A stretch of 64,000 bases of DNA from NCBI RefSeq assembly GCF_024679245.1, contig NC_090189.1, positions 37,718,889-37,782,888 of the forward strand, in the 5' to 3' direction. This DNA is from Pseudorasbora parva. Taxonomy: Eukaryota > Chordata > Actinopteri > Cypriniformes > Gobionidae. The translations under genes and the position numbers were made by a program. Below, piece by piece: positions 57,399 through 64,000 of this stretch. The notes under the pieces were generated by a model. The model ran no database searches. It had not been told where the DNA came from and worked only from the letters and a program-made list of their open reading frames with translations. Within the stretch, counting starts at the first letter, position 1, and every line of letters starts with the position of its first letter.

Positions 57399-58250
57399 AT
57401 GAACAGAGTATTGTCAGGTTTACAGAATACTGAAGTTTATTTGGATGATGTTGTGGTGTACTCCAACTCATGGGAAGATTATCTGATCAAGTTGGATGAA
57501 GTGTTTGGACGGTTGGCAGAGGCTACATTAACCTTAAACTTAGCGAAATGTGAATTTGCTAAAGCTGTAGTTGTATACCTTGGTAAATGTGTTGGACAGG
57601 GTCAAGTGCGACCAGTAGAAGCCAAGGTTTCTGCAATTGTTGAATTTCCTATACCAACTAACAAGCGTGAGTTGAGGCGCTTCTTAGGGATGGCTGGCTA
57701 TTATCGTGGCTTTTGTAGAAACTTTGCTGCCATTGTTTCACCCCTTACTGACCTCTTAAGTACATCTAGGAAGTTTGTGTGGACATCAGAGTGTACAAAT
57801 GCTTTCAATGCTGCTAAAGACCTTCTTTGTACTGCTCCTGTTCTCTCTGCACCCAATTTTTCGTCACCTTTTAAGTTGCAGGTGGACGCTAGCGCTACCG
57901 GAGCCGGGGCAGTTCTGCTGCAGGACGATCAAGAGGGAACTGAACATCCTGTATCTTTTTTCTCTAAGAAATGTTCTAAGAGTCAACAGAATTACAGCAC
58001 AGTAGAAAAGGAGGCATTGGCTTTATTGCTGGCACTCCAACATTTTGAAGTGTATCTGGGTGGAAGTCCTAACCCTATTACCGATCATAATCCCTTGGTG
58101 TTTCTCTCGAGGATGTCCAACTCTAACCAACGCTTGATGCGTTGGTCTCTTATTGTGCAGGAGTATCATATCGATATTCAGCACAAAAAGGGAGTTGCAA
58201 ATATTGTTGCAGTATTCTCATTGTCTAGAACTTATGTCCCAGGTAATTAA
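57399..58250 (+). CDS. Gypsy RT (C-terminal half) and RNase H, open frame
   Basis: An open frame of 283 codons begins at an ATG inside the RT. The related sequence continues upstream to about 57345 (FGM, a stop, NAPFTFQRL). It carries the catalytic box EVYLDDVVVYS (YLDD at 57438-57449), VYLGKCVGQGQVRPVEAKV, RELRRFLGMAGYYRGFCRNF and the RNase H domain with LQVDASATGAGAVLL, SFFSKKCSKSQQNYSTVEKE and TDHNPLVFLSR. A four-residue gap precedes TDH, and the usual ADALSR end reads AVFSLSR, so an acidic residue of RNase H is lost. The N-terminal RT fingers are absent. It looks long and clean but is a fragment, not a functional enzyme or host gene. Confidence 0.88.
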   Translation: MNRVLSGLQNTEVYLDDVVVYSNSWEDYLIKLDEVFGRLAEATLTLNLAKCEFAKAVVVYLGKCVGQGQVRPVEAKVSAIVEFPIPTNKRELRRFLGMAGYYRGFCRNFAAIVSPLTDLLSTSRKFVWTSECTNAFNAAKDLLCTAPVLSAPNFSSPFKLQVDASATGAGAVLLQDDQEGTEHPVSFFSKKCSKSQQNYSTVEKEALALLLALQHFEVYLGGSPNPITDHNPLVFLSRMSNSNQRLMRWSLIVQEYHIDIQHKKGVANIVAVFSLSRTYVPGN

Positions 58251-58314
58251 GACCTCTCTGTTGTTTGGTGTATTGTGTATTACAACCTTTGGCTGTCATT
58301 TTGTGTAGTGGGAG

Positions 58315-59107
58315 TGTTACGTCCAAGGACGTATTTGTTTTGCTTCCCCCCCCTCCCCTCCTGTTTTCTTTCCATGTTTCCGCAAGCAGGAAATGATGGC
58401 TGCCACCTGACTCCAATAAGCAATTGATGCGCTGTGATTGGATGAGGAGAGAGGTTGTGGGAATTTAGGCAGTCCTTTCCAGACACGGAGTGTGTGTGTG
58501 TGTGGAGGGCTGTTCTGGGAGGGTTCGCTTCTCAAACCCTATCAGCTTTTTTTACTTTCTTTCTTTGTCTTTTTATTTTAAAGGAGAACCATTGTTGCTT
58601 GAGTTTGTATTGTGTTGAAGTTATTGTGGTAACTGGCACCTACTACAAGTCAACTCCATTGTTTTGTAAGTCACATTCTGTTAGTATTTAATGATCTTGT
58701 CATCTTTTTGTTTATCACTTTTATATTGTTAATTATTTGGGGAAAGGATTAGTAGATGCCAAGTAGTGCCAATTTCTTTATATTCTGTTTTCTCCTGTTT
58801 AAGTTAGTTAGGGAGTCAGCGTACTTCTGTTGTATTTGGTTTTCTTTACTTTTTGAGTTTAGTTAGTTTTCTCCTGATTAGTTAGAGGTTTTATGTTTGT
58901 TGTTTTGGCCTTGCCCCCTCTTAAAGCTTCAATCCTCCCATTTGGAAAATAAAAGTCATTGTTCTTTTTCCACACAAGTTGTTTTGAGGTCTCTTTCTTG
59001 TTAAGAAGCTCTGGGGTTGGGAACTGAACCTTGCTGCCTCCACACATCACACCAACAGCTATTCTGTTACTAGTCCTTTTAACCCTAGACTACTTAGGGA
59101 TGTAACA
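58315..59107 (+). repeat. 3' LTR of the second Gypsy element
   Basis: It starts TGTTACGTCC directly after a purine-rich tract and ends at GTAACA (59102-59107), giving TGTTAC/GTAACA short inverted termini over 793 bp. AATAAA in 'ggaaaataaaagtcattg' near 58945 fits the R region. The right boundary is inferred from the terminal motif only. Confidence 0.65.
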
Positions 59108-60418
59108 ATATATATATAAATATATATAATACATATTTAATCAAAATAGGAGCTTTTAGGAATAAAATAAACAACTATTTGTTATGCTTACCAAATTTAA
59201 ATAATTGCATCATCCAATACTATAGAATTTCATCCAATACTATAGAATTAACAATAGGCTTAATATGACAAGTGGTGATGGTGAGAGACTGAGTGCATCT
59301 GTTCACAATTATTTCAATAGCAGATATCCTATTATAATGTCCATTGGTATCAATCTTAAAATATATACAAATTATGAAAACATGTTTTAAGTTATGATAT
59401 ACCACCACTGCACTGGCACACCATCGGGACTGTGGTCATCGTGGCCCAGAGGGGTGTGGCCACCACTGCGACAGGCGTCCCTTATTTTTCTGTATTGAAG
59501 GTGGCAACCCTATTTGCAACATGCATTAAGCCTACAGTGAATAATAAACATTTATTTCTCCAGCTTCACATCCTGAGCATAAAAAACACACGAACATCAC
59601 TAGTTGACCCAGATGACAGTAAATTTTTTAAAAAAGCCAGTTCATGACACCTTTAAACAATTCAATACAAGAAAGCGAAAGAAAAGTTTGTGCTTTTTAA
59701 TGACCTCTCATCACCCTCCCATGCATTCCCTTCCCAATTCCCAGCATGTACAGAAAGAGAGAGAGCGGGGGGAAGCGCTTTGATATTGTAGGTGTTTAAT
59801 GCACCATAAAGCACATTCAATAGACTACTGAATCCCATGCACTATAAATATCCACACAGGTTCAAAGAAATCACTGGAAATGTCCTGTATAGTCTTCTCA
59901 CTTAATATACTGCATGATACTGTATGTCAAGTGTAAAATAAATAGCATATTTGCAGATTAATTGACTTTCCTTGCACTGTTTGCAAATCACTCCATACAT
60001 GAAAAGCGATCTGTCAAACCAGCGCACAGTAATTTAACAACAGAAAGCGCAGGTTCATATCCAAAGAATGAGAAAGCAGCTGCGGCTTGAAAATATTTCC
60101 TCCAGCAGACACATGTACTGTATGACTGCATATTTATCTTAGTGTAAGGCTACAGAGTGCAGAACTCGGATTGAGGCATGTCTCATACATTATGTAAGAG
60201 ATGGGAAGTTCATTTTTCACATCCATTAAAATTAAGTGCAGTAAAGCTAAGAAAAAGTATTAGTGCTCCATCTCTCCTTTACTGCCCCCACGGGACAAAT
60301 GCTTTGCATCTCATGGACTAATACAACTATAAAAAACCACTCCTTTCTGAAAAAGCTGGGTCTGTTAGCTGTTGCCAAAACACAATACCTATCTAATCCT
60401 AATAGCTTAGTATTATAA

Positions 60419-60421
<3 letters not shown>
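59108..60421. other. mostly single-copy AT-rich DNA
   Basis: 59577-59661 matches the dispersed repeat at 39378-39462. No coding exon or terminal-repeat element is supported in the remainder. Confidence 0.45.

Positions 60422-60464
<43 letters not shown>
60422..60464. repeat. (AT)n microsatellite
   Basis: A 43-bp AT dinucleotide run. Confidence 0.95.
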
Positions 60465-60465
<1 letters not shown>

Positions 60466-60989
60466 CGTTCTGTATAATGTAGAACTGTGTGTATTTGCAT
60501 GTTCATTTGATGAATGTCATATGGGACAGGACAAAGTTACAATCTTTTATGTTCTCCGTTTAATTTATGTGGGCAATGCTAAGCTACGGCAACAGAGAAT
60601 GGGATTGTGTTACGTCATCCTTGGACACTTGTATTTCAGTAGAGGAAAAAATATGATCCAAACTTTCTTCCTCTGTGTCAGGGTGTTTTGAAAGAACCAG
60701 TCTACCTTATCTGTAATGCAAGTATAAAATCTTTACTGTCAACAGTACTGTATTGTTACAAAGGGGAAAATGCGATAGATGAAAAGAATGTTAGAAATTA
60801 CTTTGTTTATTTAAACATATTTTGCTTGGTTTAATTATATTTAGGATAAATGGGGCACATCTTATGTAGCTTTATGTAGCATACATAAAGGCACATCTTA
60901 AGAAAAATAAAAAAATAAAAAAATAAAACCTTATTTTCACTTTTAATACCCAGACAGCATTTAGACCAATATAGTTAGGTACTATTTTC
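60465..60989. other. AT-rich non-coding DNA, no gene seen
   Basis: No ORF, RNA gene or paired terminal repeat was recognised. It leads into the half MITE at 60990. Confidence 0.4.
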
Positions 60990-61311
60990 TGCACCCATGG
61001 CATGGCAGCAAAGTTCCCTGATTATTACACAGGAATGAGAGAATAGTCTATAATCAGTCTAAAAATCATAACTTTCCGTCTTAGTACACAATGAATAGAA
61101 TACTATTAAGTCTTTAAAATTAAGTCTTTGGTCATTTTTGAGAGCGATGCTAATGGTCTAATCTGATTCAATGATGTATGCTAAGCTATGCTAAAAGTGC
61201 TACCGCCAGATACAGAGATCGGCTGAATGGATTCAAAAACGGTAAAACTCAACTGTTTAACTCTAAGGGACTTGAAAATGAGCCTATTTTCAAAAAAAGT
61301 GGAGTGTTCCT
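60990..61311. mobile_element. right half of the long-armed TTAA-MITE
   Basis: It matches 25480-25754 with moderate divergence (shared 'tctaatctgatt', 'gctaagctatgctaaaagtg' and 'aactgtttaactcta') and ends 'aaagtggagtgttcct' followed by TTAA. The opposite arm is missing, so the insertion is truncated. Confidence 0.72.
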
Positions 61312-62889
61312 TTAAAGGCTTTGACTTGATATGTTTTTATGAGATGAAAAAGAAAAGTTCTTGCAAATTAAGCAAGTTAATCAGTTGATAATAAAGATGT
61401 TGGTTTAACATAACTATGCAAACAAATTGGGATCATTTCAGAGAGAGAATTAATTTAGGGCCAATCCAGAATGAAAATCCACATAACAGATGAGGGTCAA
61501 ATTAATGATGGGACGGTTGATACCGATGCTCCGATGTGCACACACCATTGTACCAATGCTTGTGTCGAAATGACAATACCACATGACTGATGCCATTTCA
61601 AGCTTCAAACGTCATGCAGTATCGGAAGGTCAGGACAGCGGGCTTGAAAAAATTGCTGTTTCATGATACCACCTGATGCATAAAAGGGAAATGATTATCC
61701 CATAACTTCAAGGGATGTCAGTAGGAAATCAAGACATGCAAATGTCAATTATTAATTATGAAAACATACTTGTATATTGTATTTTTATTATCAATATGTT
61801 AATCCGTTGACCAGGCTACACGACATGAGTTGTGGTCTCACTGGCACAAATCAATTTAGAAGAGATTAGATCAGATTAGATAGAACTGTATTGATCCCAG
61901 ATTGATTTCAGTCTCGTATGTCACACACTTCCGAAATGTTGTTTGATCGCTTGCTTTTTCAAACCGCATATATTCTGATGATTTGTTTAATATTTTAATG
62001 ATCGGGTGCAGCAGATGATGAAAAGGGATCCAAATGCAGTAGTTTAATAATATATACGGGACAAGATAAAAACTAAGGAACAGAACAACCAAAATAATAA
62101 AACTACAGGAACTGACCAAGAACAAGACTGAAAACATGGCTTAAATGCACAGGCAAACAGATCATGGAAACAAGATACAGCTGATAAGACTTGGTTAGGG
62201 TTAGTGTTATAAGCCTTGGTTTTCCATCACTATTCAAAAGCACAGGGCAAACAATCCAAGACAAAGGGAGGCAGAAGATCAAAACCATGAGACAAAACCA
62301 GAAATAATGCTCAGAAATGCAGTGGTGACACAAACAAGACTTCACAGTGAATGAATTTTTATATAAGGCAGGTTTTAACTAGAATAACAAGACAGGTGGA
62401 CGTGACCAAGTACATTGATTGATGGTTGGCCTGGACAGTCTCATTGAACGTAACATGAAGAAATGGCAATTCATGAATTCTCTACTTGGACTTTACTTAA
62501 AAGTTTTTGGGATAATCTTTGTAGTAGGTTGATAAGCTTGCTTGTTGCTTGTCACGTGATCCATATACCTTTTATGGATGATCTCCTTGATCATGAGATG
62601 GTTCTCAGAAGTTTCAGCATGGTATAAACAACTGCTGCAGACTCTGGAGATGTTGTTTCAGAGATTTCAGACCTCCGTTCAGGAGGCTGTAGCAAAAACT
62701 GCCCTTTCTGGAAAGGTGTACACGGCCCTCAAACAGCATGGTAGTGGCCACTTTTGGAAGTATTATGGACAGTGGCATGATCTCTGTAACACCTGGACTA
62801 GAACCACTGGACTTGGACTTGATTCAAACCGGATCCCCCCAGGTGAAACTTGGCTAGACTTAAGTGAGAGAACTTGGCCATGGCAGATA
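61312..62889. other. non-coding DNA, possible LTR-like stretch
   Basis: 61985-62410 is purine-rich ('acaagaccgaaaac'-like) and resembles the minus strand of a fish LTR, but termini and duplications are not visible. A 107-codon plus frame at 62578-62901 has no recognisable domain. Confidence 0.35.
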
Positions 62890-63266
62890 TATCATGGCTA
62901 GTCTCTGCTGTAGCGGTCATTGCATGGCAGTCATGACATAATGAGACTCTACCTTGGTGGTCATGATGTGACGAAGGTCTGGTTTGGTGGTCTTGATGCT
63001 GACTAAACAAAAACTTTAACTTCCCGTTAATGATGAAACTTGACTCTGACGTGGCACTCAAAGCATGACTTGACTCTGACTTAACATTCATGACATAACT
63101 TGATTGACTTGGCGGCCATTTCATGAATCTCTGATGTGGCGGACATATTGAGACTTGATTCTGGTTTGGGGGTCATGATACAAGGCGACTCTGGCTTGTC
63201 ATGACAAAATGACATGGCATTGACAGGATGGATTCTTTGGTTTAGTTTCTCGTCTGCAATCCCCAC
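62890..63266 (-). repeat. degenerate ~39-bp coding-like tandem repeat
   Basis: On the minus strand, variants of a Ser/His/Pro/Glu-rich unit recur (KPESPCIMTPKPESSLNMSA, SESSHALSATSESSFI, TAETSHDISAMAKFSHL) with a period near 13 residues. Similar His-Met-Ala-Pro-Glu repeats occur in fish retroelement-associated ORFs (from memory). Frames are broken and no start or flanking domain is visible. Confidence 0.5.
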
Positions 63267-64000
63267 AGTAAATTAGGATCCACTTAGCAACAAAGCCGAT
63301 CGATTATTGAATCAGAGAAAAATGACTTTTCCCACCTAGTAACTGGGATCATCCAGGTTCATTCATCCACATATTGAAAATGACTTTAAGTGCAACTTCA
63401 TTAAAACCCACCTAGTGACAGAGCTTGCAAAAGTCCTGCACATAGGCTAATCCTCAATGGTTCGATTGGCCTGACAAGGGGAATTGCTGGGTTCATCTTA
63501 GCAGGGTCTTGCTTTCTGTAAGGGTTCCACTGAAGTAAAGTTGTTGTTTTTTTAGTCGGTTTTGAGTTGGAGTCCAAACGCATGTTTATTCCATACTTTA
63601 AAAAGTGTTCAAACTGATTGGCAAAAATACTTAATGGCAGCATTGGTTTTCAAAAAATACATGGCAAAAAAAAAACAAGCAAACACAAAACACATCTTAA
63701 CCGAAAAAAAGCTTTGAGATTGACTGAACAAACATTTGACAAGAAATCTGAGGTATATTTTTACAGACTTAACAGACTGAAAGCTATGGAAAAAAGAAGC
63801 AGATGGATTGTTGCAACTCACGGAAACAATTTAAAAAACAATTCAACCAAACATAGATTTGCAGGTAACCTTTTGTAAATAATTTGAATTTTGGAGTACA
63901 TTGTAATATATTGTATTAAGAAATCATAATATATATGCCACAGAAGCAAACCTGGCTGCATATCCCTTTTTTGTGTCAGTCAATCTGTCACAAGATAAAG
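63267..64000. other. non-coding DNA, no gene seen
   Basis: A T-rich to A-rich region with short overlapping frames and no supported feature at the window edge. Confidence 0.4.

Larger units (their letters stand above)
57345..59107 (+). mobile_element. second Ty3/Gypsy element, integrase deleted
   Basis: The element retains part of the RT and the RNase H. About 64 bp after the frame's stop comes a purine-rich PPT-like 'agtgggag' and an LTR (58315-59107). The integrase region expected between RNase H and LTR is missing, as are the 5' LTR and gag. Its family differs from the element at 51829. Confidence 0.85.

Noticed and set aside
63618..63878. 86-codon Lys-rich plus-strand frame
   Set aside because: It comes from A-rich sequence, has an overlapping antisense frame and no domain.

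Overview
This window reads as intergenic and gene-tail DNA from a ray-finned fish, most likely a cyprinid (carp, goldfish or zebrafish relatives). The evidence is a 5S-rRNA-derived SINE3, L2 and Tx1-type LINEs, DIRS and Ty3/Gypsy chromovirus remnants, at least five different Tc1-like elements, many hAT, PIF-Harbinger-like and TTAA-target MITEs, long CA, TA and AAT microsatellites, and AT-rich single-copy DNA. There are no bacterial-type operons, no tRNA or rRNA genes and no CRISPR array. The species assignment rests on repeat families recognised from memory, not on a search.

The only host gene signal is one 3'-terminal coding exon at 8156-8616 (+). It has a clear splice acceptor and an open C-terminal frame of 152 residues, followed by a long AT-rich tail with polyadenylation signals. 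I do not recognise the protein.

Layout. 1-8155: AT-rich DNA with a palindromic octamer/homeodomain motif, a TTAA-MITE split by a SINE3, a probable tRNA-derived SINE, a dead DD36E Tc1 element and small MITEs. 8156-15793: the host exon, its downstream region and nested MITEs, one with a perfect 8-bp target duplication. 15794-25754: a DIRS remnant with its tyrosine recombinase, hAT MITEs, microsatellites and fold-back MITEs. 25755-30130: two Tc1 elements, one with an almost intact 332-codon DD37E transposase that lacks an ATG start. 31127-34042: a 30-bp minisatellite with a homogeneous 60-bp higher-order block, split by a 5'-truncated L2 LINE. 36100-41260: LINE and Tc1 debris and a TATG-rich array. 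42500-46000: a fold-back repeat whose arms were invaded by a Harbinger-like MITE and by a solo LTR, the LTR by a TIR element, and that by a TTAA-MITE. 46428-50972: a chimeric Tc1 remnant and large TIR elements. 51829-59107: a Gypsy chromovirus inserted into a Tx1-type LINE, next to a second Gypsy element that has lost its integrase. 59108-64000: mostly single-copy AT-rich DNA with a half fold-back MITE and a degenerate coding-like repeat.

Almost all protein-like signal here is transposon-derived and broken. The value of the window lies in nested insertions with readable target-site duplications, which give a relative history, and in a few inactivating changes that hit identifiable residues.
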